Assembly (NCBI GenBank): GCA_963978545.1
Contig: OZ021730.1
Coordinates: 11,663,796-11,727,795, forward strand
DNA: 64,000 nucleotides
Direction of reading: 5' to 3'
Source: Linyphia triangularis
Lineage: Eukaryota; Arthropoda; Arachnida; Araneae; Linyphiidae
The notes under the pieces were generated by a model. It worked only from the letters and a program-made list of their open reading frames with translations, did not search any database and had not been told where the DNA came from. Position numbers and translations under genes: made by a program. Below, in pieces: positions 33,535 to 42,871 of this stretch (its first letter is position 1; each line of letters opens with the position of its first letter).

Positions 33535-35142
33535 ATGCCCAGTTTGAGTTGGTAGTATGATTGAAGGTTTAGCAATAGAAGATGGTTCAGCAATGGAGGA
33601 TGGATTGGCAGCAGGAGGCTGGGAAGTAAAAAGGTTAACATTTAAATAAGCTATTTTAACATTTTAAACACATCCCTCCACCATCCTTAAATTTTAATAC
33701 TTACAGTGGAAGGTTGAGGAGCATGGGAAGGTCCGGCTATAGAAGCAGATTTAGCAACAGGCATCTGAAAGAAGTTTAAAAAAAAAAAATTAAGGAAGCT
33801 GTAAAACAATTTTTTAAAAAATTGTGACAAAAATATACCCTTTGAATTTAATACTCACAAGTAATGTAGTTTTCTGATGAATTTTCAGATGTCTGTTAAA
33901 ATGGCCTTTATGGTTGAAGCCTCTACCACAATCGGGACAAGTCTATTGAAAAAAAAAAAGTTGATTTTTTTTTTTATTAAAATAGTCTTTAAATTTATTT
34001 TTATAAAATCTAACTATGTAAGATAACTCACATGTGAAACATTGACTGCACGATTAACAGCTGGGGTTGATAAGGTGGGGAAATCCTATAAATTTAACAT
34101 AAAATTAAAGATTTTTACTCCAAAACATTAAAAAATTTTATACTTAGGATAATTTGAAAAAAATATACTTACAATAGCAGAGTTCAAGGCATAACTCGGA
34201 GATGTCCCTACAGCTGGAGATATTCTCAAACCTCCCTAAAACAATTATTTAAATTACTTTTTTTCTAAGTTTAAAAAAAAAAAAAAAAAAAAAAAATGGA
34301 CGTGGATTCTGGATAATTTTGTATATTTACAACATTAAAAACACCAAGTTTAAAAGTAGAGAAAATTTTAGCGTTAGTCTTACGTAATTTTTTTCTAAAT
34401 ATCATTTATTAGAGTATGTACAAAATTAAATAAAATTTTGGCGTGGATTTTGGACAACTTTGTATATTTACAACATTGAAAATACAAAGTTTAAAAGTAA
34501 TGAAAATTTCAGCATGATTTTTATTCTAATAAATAACATTTAGAAAAACTACCAAGTACAAAATTAAATTAAATTTTGGCGTGAATTTTGTATATCTACA
34601 GCATTGAAAACATAATGTTTAAAAGTAAAGGCAATATCATCTTGACTCTTATTCTAATTAATGGCAATTAACAAATACAAAATTAAATAAAATTTTGACG
34701 TGAATTTTGTACAGCATTGAAAACATAATGTTTAAAAGTAAAAGTAATTAAGAAAACTTCGAGTACAATATTTAAAGAAAAATCAATTCTATGTTGTTGC
34801 TGATATCGTTTAAAATTAATATTATACCTAAAATAATTATATATTGAAAATTAATTTTAATAAATTCATCTACTTTTAAATATTTTTAGTTTGGAAATTA
34901 TTTAAAAAATCTTATATAGTAGCAACTTTCAAGAAATGTGTATCAAAATTCGTTTACTTGGTTAGCAAAACATTATTTAAACAATTTAAAAAGAAATATT
35001 ATCTTAAGATGTAGAATTGAGTAGATTTTTAATTAACTTACTTGTGCAATGTTAGGTCTAGCTGTTTGCATGTCCGAACGTGCATCAATATCCAAGGCGT
35101 CAGCGATGTTGGAAGCAGAATTTATTTTGGTTGAAGACATGA
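33535..35142 (-). pseudogene. Six small 5' exons of the Polinton zinc-finger/polymerase gene
   Basis: Inferred from acceptor/donor pairs and frame: exon 1 35,140-35,042 (ATG, MSSTKINSASNIADALDID..., 33 codons), 34,235-34,173 (21), 34,085-34,032 (18), 33,942-33,859 (28, one C2H2 finger CPDCGRGFNHKGHFNRHLKIH-type), 33,764-33,705 (20), 33,618-33,535 (28). Every internal boundary has AG before and GT after, and every exon is a multiple of three in phase 0, joining in phase 0 to 33,227. Outside the finger the peptides are Pro/Ser/Ala-rich linkers. A leader intron 35,143-35,596 is possible. Role unknown: probably DNA binding attached to the polymerase. The exons carry no stops; the gene is dead through downstream lesions. 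Confidence 0.65.
34290..34750 (+). repeat. Degenerate minisatellite in intron 1 of the polymerase gene
   Basis: Four units of shrinking length (about 140, 140, 115 and shorter) each carrying GTGGATTTTGG or GTGAATTTTG, ACAACATTGAAAA or ACAGCATTGAAAA, and GTTTAAAAGTA. It lies between the first and second coding exons. No coding potential. Confidence 0.75.
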
Positions 35143-35689
35143 CTAAAATTAGAAAATTAAATTTGATCAGTGTTTCAGTACCTAACCTTACTAATTTAAA
35201 AAATTTCAATGCACGTGGTAAAATATTTAAATCAAATTCATGTTCTACTTAAATTAACACATTTTTAATACAAATAATTCAAAATTATTTTCTACTTAAA
35301 TAATATACAAGCGATACTTAAGCCTACTAATTTAACACGCGATTCTTAAAGTCTACTAAATCACATGTGATAAATAATTCATTGAAATCAAAATAATTTT
35401 TCTACTTAAATAATATACATTTCAATACGCGTGGTACTTTAACCTCCTAATTTAACATGCACTACTGAAAACATTCTAAAAATAATTTAATCAATGTTTG
35501 AATACTAAATCCTATTAATTTTACACTTTTCAAAGCACATGGTTAGTTAATAATTTAAATGTAATATAAACTAAATAAATAATTAAAATCACTTACTGAG
35601 ATAATAATCCGAATGGTAGAATATCACTGAAAATCCAAGAAAAGAACAAGTCACAAATTAATAAGCGTTGAACTCCAAGTCTAATGCTC

Positions 35690-36160
35690 GAAAGACGATA
35701 ACAGCTTTAGAAGCTTATGTGCAAGAGATGATCACGTGGCTTCCATCAGCCAATCAGATTACATGGTAGAGGGCGCTGCTTATTATCATATATGGATAGA
35801 CGTTTGAGGTTAAGACGAGCTACTCTCGTTGAGTTGAGTTGCCGCGCAAGAGGATAATGTTCTTGCTGCAAATTGAACCTTATAGATATTTTTACTAGTG
35901 ACGTCATAATTTTGACGAAATGAGGATGACGTCATACTGTGCGTTTAATACTGGTTGAAATGAGAATATTTTACCTATGAATAATGCATTAAATATATTA
36001 ATAACTAATTAGTATTTGATTAGTATTTATTTATTTGTTGAGATGGAAATATTTCAATAATAGCTAATGAATGATTAAAAATTTAATTTTAACGTGTTTG
36101 AGTGGAAAATTTAGCATTTAGAGGTGGCAACACCAAAAAGCTCGCTTCTGATTGGCGCCA
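35690..36160. promoter_or_regulatory. Central CRE/CCAAT-rich region between divergent Polinton gene blocks
   Basis: Lies between the leftward polymerase gene and the rightward integrase gene, so it should hold both promoters. It contains AGCCAATCAGA (about 35,747), GTTGAGTTGAGTTG (about 35,828), TTTTTACTAGTGACGTCA (TGACGTCA at 35,899), another TGACGTCA at 35,927, AGAGGTGGCAACACC (about 36,119) and CTGATTGGCGCCATCTA (about 36,146). The same words make up the two terminal arrays. Promoter function is inferred from position and from CRE and CCAAT consensus matches. Confidence 0.65.
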
Positions 36161-36223
36161 TCTATTGATATTGAATAAATTTAAAAAGTTAAATAATGAT
36201 TTTCGTCAATTATTTCTTCTACC

Positions 36224-36316
36224 AGAACCGGGGTTCGAACTTGCAACCTTTCTCTCCAAAATGTCTTGGTGGCTCAGTTGTCTGTTTATTTGACAACTGA
36301 GCTACCAAGCCATACT
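36224..36316 (-). other. tRNA-like sequence with inverted repeat
   Basis: On the minus strand an A-box-like GGTAGCTCAGTTGTC is followed, after a 9-base loop, by its reverse complement, and further on by a B-box-like AGTTCGAACCCC. The two arms pair over 18 bases with one mismatch. Acceptor ends do not pair, so it is not a normal tRNA gene. It could be a SINE head fragment or an RNA polymerase III promoter. It lies just upstream of the integrase. Confidence 0.45.
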
Positions 36317-36566
36317 ATTTATAAGGTAATGCATTTAGAAGTTTCAGTTAGTTGTAGAGATGGAAGTGTCGAGTGAAGTTACTATTGGCTCTTGTGTATA
36401 TTTCGGAATTCTTCTAATCTTTACAATAATTTACTTTGTGACAGAAATTGATCGATTGTCAATTGATTTCTTGCTTCATCTGAACGAAACCGGAAATTTT
36501 TCTATTTCGATGTGAAGATGTTAGGACTTAGGATACAGATAAGAGTGAATAAAATATATTGTTGTA

Positions 36567-37602
36567 ATGAATGAAGCGTATCAAGATCCGGCTCAAGTAG
36601 CAAGTTTCGGTGGCTTAGATGCTTTATATCGTGCCTCAGGCAAGAAGGTTCCCAAGAAAACGATACAGAAATGGTTGAAGGGGGTGGATGCGTACACTCT
36701 ACACAAGCCCATTCGTCATAAATTTCCTACGAATCGGGTGATTGTTTATGACATTGATCAGCAATGGCAAGCGGATTTGGTGGATATGACAAGTCTTCAA
36801 AAGTTTAATGAGGATTATCGCTTTATTTTGAGTTGTATTGATGTACTATCAAAGTTTGGATGGCTAATTCCTCTGAAACGAAAGAGAGGTATAGATATTG
36901 TTGAAGCTTTTCAAATAATATTCGATCAACTAACTCCGAAATCACTTCAGACTGATCAGGGGACGGAATTTAAAAACAAGCTATTTCAGACCTTGTTAAA
37001 AAAGAAGGGCATTAGATTTTTCACGACATATAATTTGTCGAAAGCAAACATAGTCGAGCGTTGGAATAGAAGTATTAAAACTAAAATGTGGAAGTACTTT
37101 ACTGCTAAAAATACGCATAGATACATTGACGTATTACAAGATTTAGTGAAAAGTTATAATCATACTTACCATTCAAGTATAAAAAGAGCTCACGTGGAAG
37201 TGAATGCCGAAAATGAACAAGATGTTTGGTTCACTCTCTATGGAGAATTTACCTAAACCCAAATGCGTATTTAATGTAGATGATGTAGTTCGCATTTCAA
37301 AGAAGAAATTAACCTTTGAAAAGGGGTATGAAACGAATTGGACGGAAGAATAGTTTGTCATAACAGAGTGTGTCAAGAGACAACCTGCAGTGTATAGAGT
37401 GAATGATTTATTAGGAGAGCCTATACAAGGAACGTTTTATGTACAAGAGTTACAAAAAGTAACAATGAAAGACGAATTTCCTGTTGAAGAAGTTTTAAGA
37501 AAACGCATGCGTAAAAAGAAAATGGAATATTTTGTGAAATATCGAGGATACCCCGACAAGTTTAATCAATGGATCCCCACTTCAAACTTACTAGCCCTAT
37601 AA
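36567..37602 (+). pseudogene. int: Polinton integrase with chromodomain, broken
   Basis: Retroviral-type DDE integrase that would insert the element. From ATG at 36,567: SFGGLDALYRA and KWLKGVDAYTLHKPIRHKFP (N-terminal zone), WQADLVDM (D70), LQTDQGTEF (D130), NIVERWNRS (E164), then FTLYGE. A one-base frameshift near 37,245 leads into an SH3-like segment (VFNVDDVVRISKKKLTFEKG). A TAG near 37,351 interrupts it before VITECVKRQPAVYRVNDLLG. The last frame (37,390-37,602) is a chromodomain: VEEVLRKRM...EYFVKYRGYPDKFNQWIP, which could direct integration to modified chromatin. Catalytic residues are retained, but two lesions separate core and chromodomain. Confidence 0.9.
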
Positions 37603-37639
37603 ATACTACTAGCACATGTTGCAAGACTCATTTGCTATC

Positions 37640-38368
37640 ATGAGTTTCTACATAACACTAATTTCGGATAGTTCCATGTCCTATTTTCCTGAAAACAAAA
37701 TTTCCCATTTTATTACTCGCTTACCCATACCAATTGAATTGAAAGGAGAATGGGAAGTTGGAATGGTAGAGTTTTTATATCCGCACACTGTGAATCATCA
37801 AAATAATTTAATTGGATTCGAGACGAGTGGAAAGTTAGAGGTAGGAAGAAGATTACCTCCGGCTTGTTATGAGACGGTTCCTGATATTTTAAAGGCTATT
37901 TATGTGAAAGAACATGATGATAAAATTGTTACAAGTTATAATGCGGTAACGAAGCGTGTTGAAGCTGTGAAAAATAATGCGAAACTCATATTATATCAAG
38001 GACTAGCTGAAATGCTAGGATTTGAACCTATGGAGATAACTTCGTTTGACGCAAGTATAGAGACAACTGTTGTTAGTCCATTCGTAGCCGACCCCTCTGC
38101 ACATTATCGCGTATTGATGATTTATACGGATATAGTGGAACCACAAATTATGGGAGATGCCTTAGCACCTCTCCTTCGAGTGGTCAGAGTGAGAGGACAA
38201 GATGGTGAGATGATTAGTGAACAGTATGATAGACCGCACTACTTACCTGTAAACCGGAAAATGATTGAGACTTTGGAAATCGTTATGAGGACATACGCAG
38301 GGTGTTTAACGCCATTTGAACGTGGGTGCTCGTATGTGAAGTTACACTTTCGGCAGAAAGCTCTCATA
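37640..38368 (+). CDS. Polinton penton-like minor capsid protein
   Basis: The likely start is the ATG at 37,640 (MSFYITLISDSSMSYFPENK), which matches the family start; the frame is open further upstream to 37,616. Conserved features: FPENKISHF, LKGEWEVGMVEFLYPH and, near the end, CLTPFERGCSYVKLHF. This family is interpreted as the single-jelly-roll penton protein of Polinton virions. The frame runs on without a stop into the next gene's sequence (to 38,542), whereas in relatives I recall, the two are separate; so the natural C-terminus was probably lost by a small indel around 38,340-38,370. Confidence 0.75.
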
Positions 38369-38792
38369 ATGTATGTCCCTTACCAGTGCTGTCAAAAATC
38401 TTTCGAAGATTATTATGTGCAGCAGACGGGAAAAGGATTGAATTATTACCAAGGAAGTTCTTATCAGAGAGGATATGGATTAGGAGGTCTGTTCAGATCA
38501 TTTTTTTCGTGCCGCAGCACCATTACTGAAATCAGGTGCTAAAGCTATTGGGAAACAAATGTTTCACAGCGGTGTCAATCTGATGAATGATGTTTCTCAA
38601 GGTCAAGATTTTAAAACAGCCGCCAAACGAAGATTGAAAGAAACTGGAAAAGTGTTAACAGATAAAGCCGCCGCCAAAGTTAAAACTATGATCGGCAGTG
38701 GGAAAAGACATAAAAAGCGTATGCAGAAAAAAAAATCAATCATTCCACGTTCAGCCAAGAAGAAGTGCACATCGCATGATATTTTCTCCTAA
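38369..38792 (+). pseudogene. Small basic virion-associated protein (PX-like), frameshifted
   Basis: From a possible ATG at 38,369: FEDYYVQQTGKGLNYYQG, SYQRGYGLGGLFRS, then a one-base shift in the T-run near 38,500, after which the next frame reads APLLKSGAKAIGKQMFHSG...GSGKRHKKRMQKKK. The gly-rich hydrophobic segment and very basic C-terminus resemble the short adenovirus pVI/pX-like or Polinton PX-type proteins. The stop overlaps the capsid start as TAATG at 38,790-38,794. Confidence 0.6.
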
Positions 38793-40101
38793 TGGCTTCC
38801 TTCATCTACAAAGACTCTGCTCCTTGCGTCAAGTCAGAATTGGATTTATTTTCAATTCCCCCAACTCAGACCGTTATCGAAAAAGGACAATTTGTCGAAT
38901 TTCATCCCCTTTCAAGTGCACGAGATGGTGGACCGATTGAATTTTCAATATCAGGAAGTAGTGAAGAATATGTGGACTTAGCTGCTTCCTATCTACATGT
39001 TAAAGTGAAAGTGATGAAAGCAGATGGAACTAAACTACCAGAAAAGGAGCCAGTTGCTCCCGTCAACCTTTTCCTTCATTCGCTTTTCTGTCAAGTAGAC
39101 GTTAGTTTAAACGAAAGAAATATCTCTTCTGCAAGCAACACTTATCCTTTTAGAGCCTACATAGAAACATTGTTAAATTATGGGGAAGACGCCAAGAAAA
39201 GTTTATTATCCTGTGAAGGATTCTACAAAGATACTTAACCTGATATCATAGACCCCATAGGTAAAGAATGCTGATGCTGGATTGAAGATACGTTACAATC
39301 TTATCAAAGACAGCCAGACCGTAGACATGATTGGTCAACTCCACTGTGACATTTTTCAACAAAATCGTCTCATGATTAACTTGGTGGATATCAAAATAAA
39401 AATGATACGCAGCAAATCCTCATTTTGCTTAATTTCAACCAAAGCGGATAGTGATTACAAGATAGTTCTAGAGCATGCTTCTATATTTATAAGAAAAGTG
39501 AAGGTGAGCCCTGCAGTTGCTATTGGGCATGCCAAGGCTTTGAAGAAAGACATCTTGCAAATATCCAATTGATCGTGTGATTTGCAAAACTTATAGCATT
39601 GCCAAGGGGAGTTGGTCCTTTTTACAAGATAATGTGTTTCTTGGACTCATGCCAAAACGTGTCATTCTCACCTGTTTAGGAAATGCTGCAATGAATGGAC
39701 AATATTTAAAGAATCCGTTTCTCTTTTCTCACCATAGTGCAAACTTTGTATCTATTTACGTAGATGGACAACCGGTTCCCTCCATGCCTTTAGAGCTTAA
39801 TTTTGATTCTAACAACTACGTTCGAGCTTATCATAGTTTATTTTCCGGATTTAATCGTGATAAGGGAATTTACTTATCTCAAGAAGAATACGCCAGAGGA
39901 CATGTACTTTACGCATTTGATCTAAGTCCTGATCTTTGCGACGGAGAACATTTTAATCTGCAACACCAAGGAAATTTACGTGTGGAAATTAAATTTTCCG
40001 AGGCTATTACGGAAACTTTATCAGTGCTCATTTATGCAGAGTTTCAAAACGCGATTGAAATATCCAAATCACGTCACGTGGTGTGCGACTTTCCGAATTA
40101 A
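38792..40101 (+). pseudogene. Polinton major capsid protein, three frame pieces
   Basis: Piece 1 (38,792-39,238): SFIYKDSAPCVKSELDLFSI, FVEFHPLSSARDGGPIEFSI, VNLFLHSLFCQVDVSLN, TYPFRAYIETLLNYG, matching the widespread arthropod 'F54H12.2-like' family, which is the double-jelly-roll major capsid. A stop at 39,236-39,238 and a frame change of about 40 bases lead to piece 2 (about 39,282-39,572: DMIGQLHCDIFQQNRLMINL, FIRKVKVSPAVAIGHAKAL). A further one-base shift near 39,555 leads to piece 3 (to 40,101: CKTYSIAKGSWSFLQDNVFL, FSGFNRDKGI, LRVEIKFSEA). The stop overlaps the protease start (TAATG). Broken, not expressible as one protein. Confidence 0.85.
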
Positions 40102-40577
40102 TGGATACCCTACAAATAACCAGAATTCTTTCTGGAAATGCAAAAACCAAGAATATATTCTTGGGTGTTTTCTCAAGTGATCGATTACCAACATATGTTC
40201 GAAACTTTCCAGCCTGTTTTGTTGCCAACACTGACAAGTCCAATCAAGAAGGTACCCATTGGGTGGCTTTCTATATAGAATCACCTACAGAAATATGCTT
40301 CTTTGATTCGTTCGGAAACCCACCGTCTTATTTTCCAGGAGGAATATCAAGTTATGTAAAGCGTTATCGACATGTAGAGTTTAATCCTATGATACTTCAA
40401 TCGAATGCGAGTTCCGTGTGTGGACAATATTGTATTTTTTATTTATATTCTAAATGTAATGGGCGTTCTATGAACGATATTCTCTTATCTTTTGTATCCA
40501 ATCAAATATGTAATGATATCAAAGTGCATCATTTTGTAATCAAACACTTTAGAATTGTAGCGTCATTTTATCAATAA
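40101..40577 (+). CDS. Adenain-like cysteine protease
   Basis: 158 residues. The start ATG at 40,101 shares its A with the capsid stop. The catalytic pattern of the adenovirus/Polinton maturation protease is complete: H53 in THWVAFY, D69 in FFDSFG, Q100 and C107 in SSVCGQYC, with the same Q-to-C spacing of seven as I recall for adenain. It would cleave capsid precursors during virion maturation. A frame extension upstream to 40,083 lacks an ATG and lies inside the capsid gene, so it was not used. Intact in sequence. Confidence 0.9.
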   Translation: MDTLQITRILSGNAKTKNIFLGVFSSDRLPTYVRNFPACFVANTDKSNQEGTHWVAFYIESPTEICFFDSFGNPPSYFPGGISSYVKRYRHVEFNPMILQSNASSVCGQYCIFYLYSKCNGRSMNDILLSFVSNQICNDIKVHHFVIKHFRIVASFYQ

Positions 40578-40601
40578 AGAAAGTATTTAAACAGTAACAC
40601 T

Positions 40602-41240
40602 ATGTCTCGTCTCTCATTCAACATGGAATTTCCAAAGTTGCAACATCCTTTTACGATGGTAATCGCCGGTCAAACAGGATGCGGTAAAAGTTATTTTGTG
40701 CGGGGTTTGATAAGTGAAAAGCAGGGGATGTTTTCAATTGTTCCCGATAAGATTATTTGGTTTTATGGAATACATCAATCCTTATATGATGAAATTGAAA
40801 ACGTGATATTTGTAGAAGGTCTACCTGCGACATTTAAAGAATTTTTGGGCGAGAATACACTCTTCGTAATTGACGATTTAATGTCAAATGCTAGCCGTCA
40901 TTTAACTGATCTTTTTACAAAAGGCAGTCATCATTTAAACCTGAGTGTTATCTTCATAACACAAAAATTTTTCTACAAAGGGAAAGAAATGAGTGACATT
41001 ACATTGAATGTACACTATTTAGTACTGTGTAAAAATAGACGAGACTTGAGTCAAATTTCACATCTAGGAAGACAATTATTTCCTCGACATGTCAAGTTAT
41101 TTCAAGAAGTATTTAAAGATGCAACGAAAAACCCCTATTCCTATTTATTTATAGATTTACGTGCCGAAACACCAGAAGAGTTACGATTACGTACCAAAAT
41201 TTTACCCAATCAAACACAGCTAGTATATCAATTTAAATGA
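40602..41240 (+). CDS. FtsK/HerA-type genome-packaging ATPase
   Basis: 212 residues, ATG at 40,602, 24 bases after the protease stop. Walker A is GQTGCGKS (residues 23-30) and Walker B is LFVIDD (87-92); downstream are SVIFITQKFF and CKNRRDLSQI, which fit the sensor region of Polinton packaging ATPases (A32-like). The length is usual for this family. It would pump element DNA into capsids. No stop or frameshift. Confidence 0.93.
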   Translation: MSRLSFNMEFPKLQHPFTMVIAGQTGCGKSYFVRGLISEKQGMFSIVPDKIIWFYGIHQSLYDEIENVIFVEGLPATFKEFLGENTLFVIDDLMSNASRHLTDLFTKGSHHLNLSVIFITQKFFYKGKEMSDITLNVHYLVLCKNRRDLSQISHLGRQLFPRHVKLFQEVFKDATKNPYSYLFIDLRAETPEELRLRTKILPNQTQLVYQFK

Positions 41241-41282
41241 TATAAAAGTGAATGACTTTCAAGAAAAGTATCATTTAGCAAG

Positions 41283-41593
41283 ATGACGCTTAAGAAGGAG
41301 CAACTCAATCAATTACGAATGTTGCAAATTTGTCCGTTAAGCTTACGAAAAACGTTATTAAGTAAACTCAATAAAAACTGTATAAAAGCCATATGCGAAT
41401 GTTGTATTAACACATTGAATGGAAATATCCCATTGACTGCTCTAAACATAAGAAGATATTGCGCCATTTAAGTAATCGTAAAGTGTCTTTACCGAAAAAA
41501 CGTCAAGTCATTTTACAGAAAGGAGGTTTCCTCAACATACTTACTCCTGCAGCCTTGAGTGTTTTAACTACATTATTCCATGGCTCAAATTAA
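41283..41593 (+). pseudogene. Small conserved Polinton protein, frameshifted
   Basis: Starts MTLKKEQLNQLRML at 41,283 with a helix-rich basic region (RKTLLSKLNKNCIKAICECC, LNGNIPLTALN). The frame stops at 41,471. One base off, near 41,450, the next frame continues with HLSNRKVSLPKKRQVILQKG, GFLNILTPAALSVL, ending at 41,593. This order (basic body, then QKGGF and a hydrophobic tail) is one I know from small uncharacterised Polinton/adintovirus genes. The tail may be membrane-active or virion-internal. Its end overlaps the next gene by 14 bases. Confidence 0.6.
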
Positions 41594-42248
41594 GAAGTTT
41601 GCTCTTATACCCGAGGAATTGGTGACAAAACATACTTTTTCCAATAAAAGACTTAGTGAGCTTGATAAGGCAATGATACAAATTTTACATAGTGACTTAC
41701 CTGATCATAAAAAATTGGTCCTCTATCATGAACTGTTGAAGAAAAGTTTAAATCTGCAAGAATTTAATAATTCACGTCCGAACGAACAAAGTAGTAAGAC
41801 AGCTGAAGAAAAGAAGGAAGAAGTGGAGAAAATAGAAGATAAGAGGAAAGTTGAAGAATCTGTGAAAGTAGAAGAAATAAAGAAACTTCAAAAAGATGAT
41901 AATTATCATGAACTTATATTATCATCACTTTCTAAACCCATGCGAAGAAAAGCTGAAAATACACTTGCTCTCATCAATAATCAACCTGATATCTTATCAT
42001 GGAATTCCAAGGGTCAAATCTCCATTCACGGAGAGAAAATACCAAACTCTAACATTATCGACTTTTTCAATTACATTACTTTTGGTATTGTACATATATC
42101 ATGGAAAAGTTTATTTAATACTGTTTTGAAAGATTTAGATGTTCCGAAGCAGTTTATCGGAAATAAGAAGTTGCTAAAGTCGCCTGTAAAAATTGTTCAA
42201 ACAAAGTTGAGACGAAATGTAAAACCACCTAAGTGGGAAAATTTATGA
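41580..42248 (+). CDS. Uncharacterised conserved Polinton protein
   Basis: 222 residues, ATG at 41,580 inside the end of the previous gene. N-terminal segment with LVTKHTFSNKRLSELDKAMI; a middle low-complexity charged coiled-coil-like stretch (about 78-105: EEKKEEVEKIEDKRKVEESV); then a conserved C-terminal domain (about 110-220) with RRKAENTLALINNQPDILSW, GKIPNSNIID-like residues and VPKQFIGNKKLL. I recognise the C-terminal pattern from other arthropod Polintons, where it has no assigned function. Intact. An AATAAA lies four bases after the stop. Confidence 0.7.
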   Translation: MAQIKKFALIPEELVTKHTFSNKRLSELDKAMIQILHSDLPDHKKLVLYHELLKKSLNLQEFNNSRPNEQSSKTAEEKKEEVEKIEDKRKVEESVKVEEIKKLQKDDNYHELILSSLSKPMRRKAENTLALINNQPDILSWNSKGQISIHGEKIPNSNIIDFFNYITFGIVHISWKSLFNTVLKDLDVPKQFIGNKKLLKSPVKIVQTKLRRNVKPPKWENL

Positions 42249-42251
42249 TTC

Positions 42252-42257
42252 AATAAA
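42252..42257 (+). terminator. Polyadenylation signal of the rightward gene block
   Basis: AATAAA just after the last rightward gene and before the convergent leftward genes, whose 3' ends begin at 42,335. The 86-base spacer must serve both 3' ends; TTTATT near 42,331 could be the signal for the minus strand. Confidence 0.55.
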
Positions 42258-42334
42258 GTGATATTGCTTAAACATTTTTTCTATTATTCCACATAAGAAA
42301 ATCACACATATATTTCAATTGAATAGTTTTTTAT

Positions 42335-42871
42335 TTATAATTTCAAATAATCTTTCAAAGCACCATATGATATACATTTAAAGAAATCTTCATTAAAGAA
42401 TTGTATGACGTTTTTACATTGTAAGGTTTCAATCACATTTTTTACATTAAGTACAAGTATAGCATCGTCTCCAACACACCAAGACTGATCTTGCAATGAA
42501 GTAGTTATACAGACATGATTTCCTTGCGAGGGGTCACCAATAGCACAAGCATCACAGCGAAACAATTTTAAAACATTACTTTCTATTTCACATCGAAAAG
42601 CAGAAACATATTCATGAAATAAGTCTATATTGGGTGGTATATTTACATTTTGAGTACAATGATTAAGAATTTCAACTTGTAGTACATTTATAAGAGACTC
42701 CTTGATGGTTTCACATATTTCAGGCATGAGATCTCTAATTTTAGCAAGATTATTTTCATCCACTTTTATGGAACTTTCCTTAAGTTTAAAATAAAAGAGT
42801 TGTTTTAAAACTAACTCACCCTTATGTGATAGAACCAGGAGTTGATTGTTACACAACGCTACTCGATGCAT
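42335..42871 (-). CDS. Unknown partner protein downstream of AlkB-like gene
   Basis: 178 residues, ATG at 42,871, overlapping the end of the AlkB-like gene by 23 bases. I do not recognise a family. Visible: HKGELVLKQLFYFKLK, a helix-rich middle, cysteine/histidine pairs that could bind metal (FRCDACAIGDPSQGNHVC, about 105-122) and WCVGDDAILVLNVKNVIETL. The overlap with the AlkB-like gene suggests they are read from one transcript, or that a frameshift has split what was one longer protein. No transmembrane segment is evident. Confidence 0.6.
   Translation of the reverse strand: MHRVALCNNQLLVLSHKGELVLKQLFYFKLKESSIKVDENNLAKIRDLMPEICETIKESLINVLQVEILNHCTQNVNIPPNIDLFHEYVSAFRCEIESNVLKLFRCDACAIGDPSQGNHVCITTSLQDQSWCVGDDAILVLNVKNVIETLQCKNVIQFFNEDFFKCISYGALKDYLKL

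Noticed and set aside
36224..36316. Functional tRNA gene
   Set aside because: A and B boxes are present but acceptor and anticodon arms do not fold; kept only as a tRNA-like sequence.
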